The notes under the pieces: model-generated
What the model was told of the DNA's origin: nothing
The model's database searches: none
What the model saw: the letters and a program-made list of their open reading frames with translations, nothing else
Part shown: piece after piece, positions 1 to 6,212 of the stretch
How positions within the stretch are numbered: the stretch's first letter is position 1
How the letters are laid out: every line of letters begins with the position of its first letter
NCBI GenBank assembly: GCA_000753945.1
Contig: JQOA01000245.1
Coordinates: forward strand, 1-7,678
DNA from: Smithella sp. D17
Lineage (GTDB): Bacteria; Desulfobacterota; Syntrophia; Syntrophales; Smithellaceae
Reading direction: 5' to 3'
Length of the DNA: 7,678 nucleotides
Position numbers and translations under genes: made by a program

Positions 1-1023
1 GTTTTCATTACCCTGAATATACAATTTGATACCGGCAAAGCAATCATCAAACCGAAATATCACAAGGACATTAAGAGAATTGCCGATGCAATGAGCAAAT
101 ATCCCTTAACGTCGTTGATTATCGTTGGACATACGGATAATGTCGGCAAAGAGTTGGTCAATGTTAAACTATCGTATCGGCGTGCCGCTAATATAAAAGC
201 ATATCTTGTCCGGCAGTTTGGTATCGACAGTTCACGCATTCGCGTGATCGGGTATGATTACCAAAAACCTATCGCCAGCAACAAAACGAAGGAAGGAAGA
301 CAAGCAAACCGCAGAGGCGAAACCCAAATTGAAACTAATGTGTCCTCTCCTGTTGTATATTCTTTTTTTGAAGATTCCGATCTTCCTAAAGGCGGCTTTT
401 CTATAGTAAATCAAGAATCAATTGATGAAAAGATTAAATCGTTTAAAGAAAAATATGGGCCAACAGCCTATGCTTCAAAAATAGTTAAAGCGCCTACGCT
501 GGAACTTTATAAAATGTGGAGCGGGATCTTTTCTCACTGTGCCATTCGTATCGAAACAGATCCACATTCATTTTATCAGATTGAACTGCAATCTTTGTCT
601 GATTTAAAAAAAGCGGGCATGAAAGATTATCATCAAAGCGGAGCGGCAATATCTTTATTAGGGATGATCAGAGATCAAATGGATATTGTGGAATTTTCCG
701 ACAAAAATGAACGAGCAAAACTGGATAGTAAAGGACTCAATTATGCAACAATGCCAATTTGTATTGATAATAAATCCACCAGAAAAACAACTCAATGGTA
801 TCAGGATTGCCTGCGTAGATATGCTGGAAGTTACAATCCTGAAAATACGCTAAAAGCCGGGAAACGGACAAAAGTATTCGAATATAATCCTGTAACTCAT
901 AATTGTTGTAACTTTGTAGAAGAAGCCCTGCAAGCTTGTGGATTAGAACATTGTTTTGACTTGGGGAAAAGCACCAGTCTTTATCACGAAACCGGTCCGC
1001 TGGAAGAAAAAATAAAGGAATAA
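1..1023 (+). CDS. OmpA-type peptidoglycan-binding domain fused to a putative permuted papain-like (NlpC/LRAT/PPPDE-like) cysteine domain; 5' end outside window
   Basis: The frame is open from base 1, so the true start lies upstream; the first in-window ATG (91) falls inside the OmpA fold and is not the start. Visible residues 1 to about 105 form an OmpA C-terminal domain: a FDTGKAIIKP strand, then GHTDNVG and LSYRRA, which hold the Asp and Arg that bind diaminopimelate in OmpA-family proteins. The domain ends with NKTKEGRQANRR. It should hold the protein to peptidoglycan in the periplasm. About 200 further residues follow. They contain FSHCAIRIE (His at visible residue 179) and, near the C terminus, THNCCNFVEEAL (Cys 302/303). 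A His first and an Asn-Cys-x-x-Phe motif later is the order seen in circularly permuted papain-fold enzymes. I infer a wall- or lipid-directed hydrolase or acyltransferase; substrate unknown. By analogy with deltaproteobacterial OmpA proteins, an N-terminal beta-barrel probably lies upstream. OmpA call near certain; cysteine domain moderate. Confidence 0.85.
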   Translation, partial: VFITLNIQFDTGKAIIKPKYHKDIKRIADAMSKYPLTSLIIVGHTDNVGKELVNVKLSYRRAANIKAYLVRQFGIDSSRIRVIGYDYQKPIASNKTKEGRQANRRGETQIETNVSSPVVYSFFEDSDLPKGGFSIVNQESIDEKIKSFKEKYGPTAYASKIVKAPTLELYKMWSGIFSHCAIRIETDPHSFYQIELQSLSDLKKAGMKDYHQSGAAISLLGMIRDQMDIVEFSDKNERAKLDSKGLNYATMPICIDNKSTRKTTQWYQDCLRRYAGSYNPENTLKAGKRTKVFEYNPVTHNCCNFVEEALQACGLEHCFDLGKSTSLYHETGPLEEKIKE

Positions 1024-1050
1024 CCGGCGCGCTTCACCAGGTTTGTGCCT

Positions 1051-1133
1051 AAAATTATTTTAACATTCAAGACAGTACTTCTCGTACTCCCATCCATCAG
1101 AAGCAATATCTGATTAAATCAAACGGTAAAAAA
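1051..1133. repeat. 83-bp intergenic repeat, copy R1
   Basis: This segment starts 27 bp after the stop of the OmpA fusion gene. It aligns without gaps to 3274-3356, with 68 of 83 positions identical by my manual count. The most conserved blocks are AAAATTATTTT at the start, ACAGTACTTCTC, ATCAGAAGCAATA and ATTAAATCA. In this copy ATCAGA (1096-1101) and TCTGAT (1109-1114) can form a 6-bp stem with a 7-nt loop. It contains no open frame and its function is unknown. It could be a decayed small mobile element or a conserved 3'-UTR/regulatory sequence. Confidence 0.7.
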
Positions 1134-1138
1134 TAAAC

Positions 1139-1165
1139 TTGACTTTTATATTTCTTCCATATAAT
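1139..1165 (+). promoter_or_regulatory. Candidate sigma-70 promoter upstream of the thiolase
   Basis: TTGACT (1139-1144) is followed 15 bp later by a perfect TATAAT (1160-1165). The spacer is shorter than the preferred 17 bp. The -10 box lies inside the left arm of the 50-bp palindrome at 1152-1201, so a protein bound to the palindrome would block RNA polymerase. Transcription from here would give a leader of roughly 275 nt before the thiolase ATG. The palindrome also puts a TATAAT on the minus strand. Confidence 0.5.
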
Positions 1166-1201
1166 GATACCATCAAATGATGGAATCATTATATGGAAGA
1201 A
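1152..1201. promoter_or_regulatory. Near-perfect 50-bp palindrome (24-bp arms), possible operator
   Basis: The left arm 1152-1175 (beginning TTCTTCCATATAATG) and the right arm 1178-1201 (ending CATTATATGGAAGAA) are reverse complements at 23 of 24 positions, with a 2-nt AA centre. It overlaps a TATAAT -10 box, which suits a repressor operator. A TetR-family gene lies 1.4 kb downstream and TetR proteins bind palindromes, but the link is inference. No T-tract follows, so it is not a rho-independent terminator. It could instead be two abutted ends of a lost insertion sequence or a tiny MITE. Confidence 0.6.
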
Positions 1202-1450
1202 GGAAATGGGAGCAACTTCGAACTTGTGGGCCTTTGTATTAGTTTCAATAAATTCATAACACGTAAAGACAAAGACAGAAAGTTATGGTTCTTCATGAGC
1301 AGTTCTGTTCCAAAAGACTGGAGAAGAGGTGAATCCCCTTCGAGTACGTTTTTTTTAGTATCACGCCGTTCACACGGCGGTAGGATAGTCAATGTTGCAA
1401 ATCAGTTATTTAGAGGGGAGCGGTTTATTTAATTAAACAGGAGGTATTGA
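1202..1450 (+). other. Non-coding leader region before the thiolase, with two hairpins
   Basis: I find no convincing gene here. One hairpin (GAAG 1323-1326 with CTTC 1338-1341, one mismatch, then GG/CC) is followed after 7 nt by eight T residues at 1349-1356, an imperfect attenuator-like arrangement. A second hairpin pairs CGCCGT (1364-1369) with ACGGCG (1374-1379) around TCAC. A strong Shine-Dalgarno AGGAGG (1439-1444) sits 6 nt before the thiolase ATG. The region could be a regulatory leader or simply decayed sequence; I recognise no known riboswitch. Confidence 0.35.
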
Positions 1451-2383
1451 ATGCGAGATGTATTTATTGTCAGTGCTGTCAGAACGCCGGTTGGCAGGCG
1501 AAAAGGGTATTATCGTGAATACATAGCCCCGGAACTGCTTGCTCTTGTACTTAATGAGGTTGTCGAACGCGTCCAACTTGACGTAACTCAATTGGACGAT
1601 GTCATCACCGGATGCGTGTACCAGATCGGCGAACAGGGATTCAACATTGCGCGAATGGGTGTTCTATCATCACGGCTTCCGGTGACGCTGGGAGGTATCA
1701 GTGTGAACCGACAGTGCGGGAGCAGCCTTTCCGCGATACAACTTGGCGCGGGAATGATAGCCGCGGGGACTATGGATATGGTAATTGCCAGCGGCTGCGA
1801 GCTCATGTCCAAGTATGCCATCAGCTCCGACGTGCAAGGTACGTTACCCAACGGAGAGAATGCGGGACATCCAATCACACAATTATACTTGGACCGTTAC
1901 GGCATGCCGAACCAGATGGTTTCCGCTCAGGCCATAGCCAACCAGTGGAAAATAACCAAGGAAGAGTGTCAGGATTTTGCCATCGCGAGCCACGAAAAGG
2001 CCTTAAAGGCCACGAAAGAAGGCTATTTTAAAAAAGAGATCATGCCTGTGCGGGGACTGGACAAGGACGGTAACAAAATCCTTTGCGATACCGATGAGCC
2101 GATGCGTGCCGGAGTTACCAGGGAAGGACTTGACAGTCTTAAGGTATTGCCCGGAACCGAGTGGATGACGGCCGGTCTTTCCAGCACAGTTACGGACGGG
2201 GTGTCCGCGATTTTGCTCATGAGCGGTGAAAAAGTGAAGAAACTGGGGCTGACGCCGCTGGCTCGCGTCGTGGCCAACGACGTAGTTGGCTCCGACCCTA
2301 AGCTAATGCTCACCGGCCCCATGACCGCGACGCCGAAAGTGCTCAAGATGGCTGGTTTGAAAACTGGACACATCGGTGGATGA
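1451..2383 (+). pseudogene. Thiolase (acetyl-CoA acyltransferase/acetyltransferase family), 3'-truncated
   Basis: Thiolases condense or cleave acyl-CoAs in beta-oxidation or acetoacetyl-CoA formation in the cytoplasm. The N terminus (RDVFIVSAVRTPVGRRKG) is classical. The nucleophile lies in NRQCGSSLSA as Cys89, the same number as in the Zoogloea enzyme. The middle of the fold follows, through SSTVTDGVSAILLMS and the GPMTATPKVLKMAGLK helix. The frame then ends in GHIGG and a TGA at residue 310, whereas family members run to about 390-400. The NEAF segment, the GHP histidine and the C-terminal CxGGG cysteine are all missing, and I find none of them in any frame just downstream. The start is well supported by AGGAGG six bases upstream. 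The protein should be inactive as a thiolase. A deletion or recombination junction near 2365-2383 is the simplest explanation. Confidence 0.85.
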
Positions 2384-2508
2384 TCTTGTGGATGGTATTA
2401 TGAGGACAAATAATGGTGCCTTTGTAAAAGACGGTCTCCCCGGTGCTCTGCTGGTGATTACAGGTCTGACCGAACTGGCGCCTACAGATTATATTATTTT
2501 AACATGAG
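2384..2508 (+). other. Coding-like debris downstream of the truncated thiolase
   Basis: A different frame is open from 2361 to a TGA at 2505-2507 and includes DLVDGIMRTNNGAFVKDG and GALLVITGLTELAP. Its composition looks like former coding sequence, but it does not resemble the missing thiolase C terminus and I do not recognise the family. It has no start codon with a ribosome binding site. It may be the tail of another gene joined to the thiolase by deletion. Its last bases (ATTATTTTAACAT, 2492-2504) match the start of the 83-bp repeat. Confidence 0.35.
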
Positions 2509-2527
2509 ACAAGTTGTTCAAGCAAAA

Positions 2528-2553
2528 ATAGAAAAATAAAATAGAAAAATAAA
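2528..2553. repeat. Tandem 13-bp repeat (two copies) before the TetR gene
   Basis: ATAGAAAAATAAA occurs at 2528-2540 and again, identically, at 2541-2553. The tract is very A-rich and lies just before the regulator's possible start codons, with a small perfect palindrome ACAAGTTGT slightly upstream (2508-2516). It may be part of the promoter or 5' leader of the TetR gene. I find no clean -35/-10 pair. Confidence 0.5.
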
Positions 2554-2563
2554 CTTGCAAACG

Positions 2564-3286
2564 ATGGAAGCGTACTATAAAATAAAAGACATGAGAACAG
2601 CTCTCGAAAAAGCCCGCAAAGACCCTGAATCGATGAAGGCAAGGATCCTTGCCGCTGCGCGTATCGTGTTCGGTGAATACGGTTTCCACGGTACCACAAC
2701 CAGGATGCTCGCCAAGGAATTTGGCATCGACATTTCCACACTGCACTACCACTGGGGTGACAAAAAGGACCTCTATGAGGCCGTCATCCTCGACATGAAC
2801 CGCGACTTGGGACGTGAGCTTAGCGCGGTGGAAAAAATAATCCATGGCCGTCCGCTGGGGGAACGTATAAAAATTGCCATAGCGTTGATGACGGACTACC
2901 TGTTCGCCAATCCCGAAGTATCGAATCTCATGTTCCATCGATATTTCAGCAAGACAAGGCACAATATGATAATTGATTTCAAAGTCCCGGAATTCACCGG
3001 CGACATTGCCCGCTCAATGGGTTTGACAAAGGATGCAAAAAAAACACCTCCCAGAGGCATGCTGGAGGTCCTGACAGTTATGAACGGCATTCATAATTTT
3101 GTCTCCGGAGAAAACTTCTTCCGTTCCATGGTCAAACTCAACCATAAAGAGTACATCGAAATGGTCAAGGAGACCCTGCAGTTCGTCCTCATCCCGGGCT
3201 TCACAAGCAGAGAAGAAAAGAAAAGTCAGAAGGTTCGAAAAATCCTTAGAATCGGCAGTTCAAGGGCGCGATCAAAATTATTTTGA
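2564..3286 (+). CDS. TetR/AcrR-family transcriptional regulator
   Basis: This is a one-component DNA-binding regulator. The N-terminal helix-turn-helix is clear: MKARILAAARIVFGEYGFHG, then TTTRMLAKEFGIDISTLHYH and WGDKKDLYEAV, about 45-50 residues in the standard TetR arrangement. The remaining 150 or so residues form the helical ligand-binding and dimer part, which varies between families and does not show the ligand. The start is uncertain: ATG 2564 is used here, TTG 2555 and ATG 2591 are alternatives, and none has a good Shine-Dalgarno. The last codons (encoding SKLF and the TGA) lie in repeat copy R3, so the native C terminus may have been replaced by repeat sequence. It follows a truncated thiolase, which suggests a role in fatty-acid or acyl-CoA metabolism. 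The palindrome at 1152-1201 is a candidate binding site. Confidence 0.88.
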   Translation: MEAYYKIKDMRTALEKARKDPESMKARILAAARIVFGEYGFHGTTTRMLAKEFGIDISTLHYHWGDKKDLYEAVILDMNRDLGRELSAVEKIIHGRPLGERIKIAIALMTDYLFANPEVSNLMFHRYFSKTRHNMIIDFKVPEFTGDIARSMGLTKDAKKTPPRGMLEVLTVMNGIHNFVSGENFFRSMVKLNHKEYIEMVKETLQFVLIPGFTSREEKKSQKVRKILRIGSSRARSKLF

Positions 3287-3356
3287 CATACGATACAGTA
3301 CTTCTCAAACGCCCTTTAATCAGAAGCAATAGCTAATTAAATCATACATTAAAAAA
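3274..3356. repeat. 83-bp intergenic repeat, copy R3
   Basis: This is the second full copy of the repeat at 1051-1133, in the same orientation and about 82% identical without gaps. Its first 13 bases overlap the last codons and the stop of the TetR gene. The internal ATCAGA/TCTGAT stem of the first copy is not conserved here; a weaker TTTAAT/ATTAAA pairing is possible instead. A shorter related sequence starts at about 2489. The terminator at 3367-3398 follows directly. Confidence 0.7.
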
Positions 3357-3366
3357 CAATAATAAT

Positions 3367-3398
3367 AAAAAACCCGTGTAAAAACGGGTTTTTTATTT
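3367..3398 (+). terminator. Rho-independent terminator after the TetR gene
   Basis: AAAAAACCCGT (3367-3377) pairs perfectly with ACGGGTTTTTT (3384-3394) around a 6-nt loop, and the T run continues. Because the stem starts with an A run, it could terminate transcription in both directions. It separates the TetR gene from the permease unit. Confidence 0.9.
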
Positions 3399-3425
3399 GA
3401 CATACAAACAAGATTTCCTTATATA
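3397..3425 (+). promoter_or_regulatory. Strong sigma-70 promoter for the permease gene
   Basis: TTGACA (3397-3402) is followed by a 17-bp spacer and TATATA (3420-3425), close to the consensus. The -35 box abuts the T-tract of the preceding terminator. A second possible -10, TATGAT, lies at about 3445-3450. The leader is about 50 nt, and AGAAGGA lies just before the start codon. Confidence 0.75.
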
Positions 3426-3480
3426 TTTCAGCCATAAAAAAGCGCTATGATACGCTATACATTACAGAAGGACTGAGGCT

Positions 3481-4941
3481 ATGAAAGGTTTGTTCGCAAG
3501 AAAGCCGTTACGGCTTATCATGGCGGAGCCTGAGGTTGAACAACATCAACTAAAAAGAGTGCTTGGACCGTGGGGACTGATCAGCCTTGGAATAGGTGTC
3601 ATTATCGGTGCGGGAATTTTTGTGCTGTCAGGCCAGGCTGCGGCAACTTACGCCGGTCCCGCCATTATACTTTCCTTTGTCATTTCCGCGTTCGGATGTG
3701 CTCTGGCCGGCCTGTGTTACGCCGAATTTGCTTCGATGATTCCAACTTCCGGAAGCGCTTATACCTATGCATACGCTACTCTGGGCGAATTTATGGCATG
3801 GATAATCGGCTGGGATCTTGTGCTGGAATATCTTTTCGGAGCGTCAACAGTTGCAGTGGGTTGGTCGGGATATGTGGTGAGCTTTCTGAAAGATTTTAAT
3901 ATCAACATTCCCGCAATTTTCTGTCAGTCTCCGTTTTCCTATTCAGTTACGGATGGCTGGAGTACGACCGGAGCAATCTTGAATTGTCCGGCCATTTTTA
4001 TCGTGGGAATGATGACAACACTGCTGGTTATCGGCATTCGCGAATCGACCCGGGTTAACAATTTTATCGTACTTGTCAAACTGACAGTCATTGTTCTTTT
4101 TATCGGAGTGGGAATTTTTTTCATCAGGTTTGCCAACTGGACGCCGTTTCTACCCGAAAATACAGGTCAGTTCGGTTCGTTCGGCTGGACCGGAGTAATA
4201 CGCGGAGCGGGCGTAATCTTTTTTGCCTATATCGGTTTTGATGTGGTTTCTACCGCAGCTCAGGAAGCGCGTAATCCTCAGCGCGACATGCCTATCGGCA
4301 TACTGGGATCGCTTGTTGTCTGCACGATTATTTTTATCCTGATGACAGCCGTGCTTACCGGCATCATAAAATATACGGAACTTGCCGTTCCGGATCCTAT
4401 CGCTGTTGCGGTTAATGCCGCAGGTCCCGGTATAGCGTGGCTCAGGCCGTTCATTAAAATTGGCGCTATTGCCGGATTGAGTTCCGTAGTTCTCGTATTG
4501 CTCATGGCTCAGCCGCGTGTTTTTTTTGCAATGGCGCGGGATGGTTTGCTCCCCAAAGCATTTGCCCGTGTACATCCGCGTTTCAAAACGCCGTACGTAC
4601 CGACAATTCTGACAGGATGTGTCGCGGCAATTATATCAGGCCTTTTTCCCATCAATATCCTCGGAGAACTGGTTTCCATAGGAACCTTACTGGCCTTTAC
4701 CATTGTATGTATAGGCGTGCTTGTTCTGCGCTATCGTCATCCGGAATATCCACGTGTTTTTCGCACACCGTGGGTGCCGTTTGTTCCTGTTGCGGGTGCC
4801 ATCGTAACTCTTCTTCAGATGATATTTCTGCCGTTTGATACGTGGCTTCGTCTTATTGTCTGGATGGCAATAGGTTTTTGCATATACTTCTTTTACAGTC
4901 GAAAACACAGCAGATTAAGAATTTTATCACCGGAAGAGTAA
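3481..4941 (+). CDS. APC-superfamily amino acid permease, cationic amino acid transporter (CAT/YfnA-like) family
   Basis: This is an inner-membrane secondary transporter, 486 residues, normal for the family. The N terminus (LFARKPLRLIMAEPE, then LKRVLGPWGL) is the usual cytoplasmic lead of CAT-type permeases. TM1 carries the substrate-binding glycine motif GAGIF at residues 43-47. Twelve or so hydrophobic segments follow, including the conserved stretch around FFAYIGFDVVSTAAQEARNPQRD (TM6 and the loop after it), and AMARDGLLPKAFARVHPRFKTPYVP between later helices. Both of the latter are signatures of the APC/CAT group. The exact substrate (lysine, arginine, other amino acids or a polyamine) cannot be read from the sequence. 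The start at 3481 has AGAAGGA 8-9 nt upstream and preserves the family N terminus. It is a single-gene unit with its own promoter and looks intact. Confidence 0.95.
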   Translation: MKGLFARKPLRLIMAEPEVEQHQLKRVLGPWGLISLGIGVIIGAGIFVLSGQAAATYAGPAIILSFVISAFGCALAGLCYAEFASMIPTSGSAYTYAYATLGEFMAWIIGWDLVLEYLFGASTVAVGWSGYVVSFLKDFNINIPAIFCQSPFSYSVTDGWSTTGAILNCPAIFIVGMMTTLLVIGIRESTRVNNFIVLVKLTVIVLFIGVGIFFIRFANWTPFLPENTGQFGSFGWTGVIRGAGVIFFAYIGFDVVSTAAQEARNPQRDMPIGILGSLVVCTIIFILMTAVLTGIIKYTELAVPDPIAVAVNAAGPGIAWLRPFIKIGAIAGLSSVVLVLLMAQPRVFFAMARDGLLPKAFARVHPRFKTPYVPTILTGCVAAIISGLFPINILGELVSIGTLLAFTIVCIGVLVLRYRHPEYPRVFRTPWVPFVPVAGAIVTLLQMIFLPFDTWLRLIVWMAIGFCIYFFYSRKHSRLRILSPEE

Positions 4942-5001
4942 TAAAAAAGCCGGAAACGGAAGCGGGTCTTAAACATTATTTTATAACGCTATTTTATTTA
5001 A

Positions 5002-5028
5002 TTGACTTTCCAATCCATTCTTTATTAT
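5002..5028 (+). promoter_or_regulatory. Possible promoter for the WYL-like/UPF0149 operon
   Basis: TTGACT (5002-5007) and TATTAT (5023-5028) are separated by 15 bp; TATACT at 5028-5033 is an alternative -10 with a long 20-bp spacer. Either would place the start site 45-55 nt before the ATG at 5087. The surrounding 4942-5086 gap is AT-rich with no gene. The weak CCG-GAAA-CGG hairpin after the permease stop is not a convincing terminator. Confidence 0.4.
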
Positions 5029-5086
5029 ATACTCGCATTATTAATCTGCTCTCAAAGTTGTAAAATCCATCGATTTTGGATTCGTC

Positions 5087-5425
5087 ATGGCATCGAAAAT
5101 CATTTTAGAAAGATTTCTCTGGTTTCACAGCGAAATCAAAGACTTGAGCAATAAAGTTTCAGTCCGCAATATTGAATATTCCAAAACAGAAGTTTGTCTG
5201 TGCTTTTCCAAAGATGTTTCCTCCTGGATTGCCGGGCAGGCGTGGCATCCGGCGCAAAAGACTCGCACGGAAAAAAATGGCAGGCTCTGTCTGACAATTC
5301 CGGTGGCCGATTTCCGGGAAATCAAACGCGAAATACTCAAATACGGTTCGCAGGTCGAAGTGCTTTCGCCCAGAGAGCTGCAAAACGAAATAAGAAAAGA
5401 AATAGAAAAAATGGGGAAGGTTTAA
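5087..5425 (+). CDS. Orphan WYL C-terminal (WCX-type) domain protein, probably the remnant of a WYL-family regulator
   Basis: Full WYL regulators of about 300-330 residues have an N-terminal winged helix, a WYL ligand-sensing domain and a C-terminal WCX extension. This 112-residue frame resembles only the last part: VCLCFSKDVSSWIAGQAWHPAQ (strand, Trp-His-Pro), LCLTIPVADFREIKREILKYG, VEVLSPRELQNEIRKEIEKM. No helix-turn-helix or core WYL segment is present, and upstream in frame only 15 codons are open before a stop. It therefore lacks its own DNA-binding part. The start at ATG 5087 has only a weak GGA upstream. The stop is 2 nt before the next ATG, so the two are translated as one operon. It may be decayed, or kept as a small companion of the UPF0149 gene. 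Family call is by recognition only. Confidence 0.7.
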   Translation: MASKIILERFLWFHSEIKDLSNKVSVRNIEYSKTEVCLCFSKDVSSWIAGQAWHPAQKTRTEKNGRLCLTIPVADFREIKREILKYGSQVEVLSPRELQNEIRKEIEKMGKV

Positions 5426-5427
5426 AA

Positions 5428-6177
5428 ATGAATGTTATGAAGAAAATGTTTACCGTTTCAGAAGCGAAAAATCTGGAGAAACTTCTAAACAAAGTTGAAG
5501 ATCGCGATGACGCCCTTTATCTGGAAGAACTCCACGGTTTTCTTTATGGTCTGGCCATCACGCCGGAACCGGTCATGTTCAGCGAGTGGCATCCCGAAGT
5601 TTTCGGCGAAGGTAGTCCGGTATTTAATGATGAACAAGACGCGCAAATGAGCATCCAATGTCTTATGTCTGTGTATAACCGCATGATGTCCGAAAGCAAC
5701 CAGGGCACGCTTCACTTCCCCTTCAATTATGACAAAATGTCCGACGATGATTTTGATTTGATTGATGGATGGGCCTACGGCTTATATCTCGCTTTAGCCC
5801 TGAGACCGCATATCTGGGGCATGACAAAAGAATATGCGGACAAAACCGACGAAGACATTCCGGAAGATTTGCAGGTTGTAATTGTTGCCTGCTGCGTCAT
5901 AACCGCCGTTGCCTTGCCTTATGAGAGGGAAAATATCTATGAAACGGAACCGGATGAGTCGCCACTAACCGAAGAAGAGATGGAAGATGAGTTGTATGCC
6001 CTGTTGCCGTTGAGCGTCGAAACAGTTCAAAATCACGGCGAAAAACTTCGCAAGGAAAAGTTTCCGGGCAACATTAATAAGATGTCTTGTTCTGATACGA
6101 AAGTAAAAACAGGACGCAACGAATTATGCCCCTGCGGCAGCGGCAAGAAATACAAAAAATGCTGCGGGATAAATTAA
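5428..6177 (+). CDS. UPF0149/YecA-like protein with C-terminal SEC-C zinc-binding motif
   Basis: This is a 249-residue cytoplasmic protein. Residues of about 25-160 match the UPF0149 (YgfB/YecA) helical domain: [29 protein letters not shown], then [19 protein letters not shown]. An acidic linker follows ([15 protein letters not shown]), and the protein ends in a canonical SEC-C motif, [14 protein letters not shown] (C-x-C-x8-C-C), the zinc-binding tail also found at the SecA C terminus. SEC-C tails bind ribosomes or partner proteins in some cases; the precise job of YecA-like proteins is not established. The start is ATG 5428, with GGGGAAGG about 7 nt upstream; the open frame extends further left only as a shadow inside the preceding gene. 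The protein appears intact and is coupled to the WYL-like gene. Confidence 0.92.
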   Translation: MNVMKKMFTVSEAKNLEKLLNKVEDRDDALYLEELHGFLYGLAITPEPVMFSEWHPEVFGEGSPVFNDEQDAQMSIQCLMSVYNRMMSESNQGTLHFPFNYDKMSDDDFDLIDGWAYGLYLALALRPHIWGMTKEYADKTDEDIPEDLQVVIVACCVITAVALPYERENIYETEPDESPLTEEEMEDELYALLPLSVETVQNHGEKLRKEKFPGNINKMSCSDTKVKTGRNELCPCGSGKKYKKCCGIN

Positions 6178-6212
6178 ATAATATTTTCTCGTCAACATGA
6201 AGGAGATTGAGT

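Noticed and set aside
1364..1379. CGCCGT/ACGGCG hairpin as a terminator for the OmpA fusion gene.
   Set aside because: The T-run precedes rather than follows the hairpin on the + strand, and it lies more than 300 bp past the stop.
1360..1385. Possible tRNA T-arm (GTTCACA in a GC-rich stem).
   Set aside because: The stem-loop geometry does not give a 5-bp stem with a 7-nt loop, and no acceptor, D or anticodon arm lies upstream.
1193..1432. A 79-codon open frame on the + strand between the OmpA fusion and the thiolase.
   Set aside because: No ribosome binding site, low-complexity and non-protein-like composition, start inside the palindrome, and overlap with hairpins; treated as leader sequence.
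2489..2962. A 157-codon open frame on the minus strand.
   Set aside because: It lies opposite the TetR helix-turn-helix coding region, which has a clear family match; the antisense frame has none.
3283..3311. TTGACA in repeat R3 as a promoter -35 box.
   Set aside because: The expected -10 position 17 bp downstream reads CAAACG, and the terminator follows soon after.
5194..5427. A longer N terminus for the UPF0149 protein.
   Set aside because: This stretch is out of frame inside the WYL-like gene; GGGGAAGG before ATG 5428 and family alignment mark the true start.
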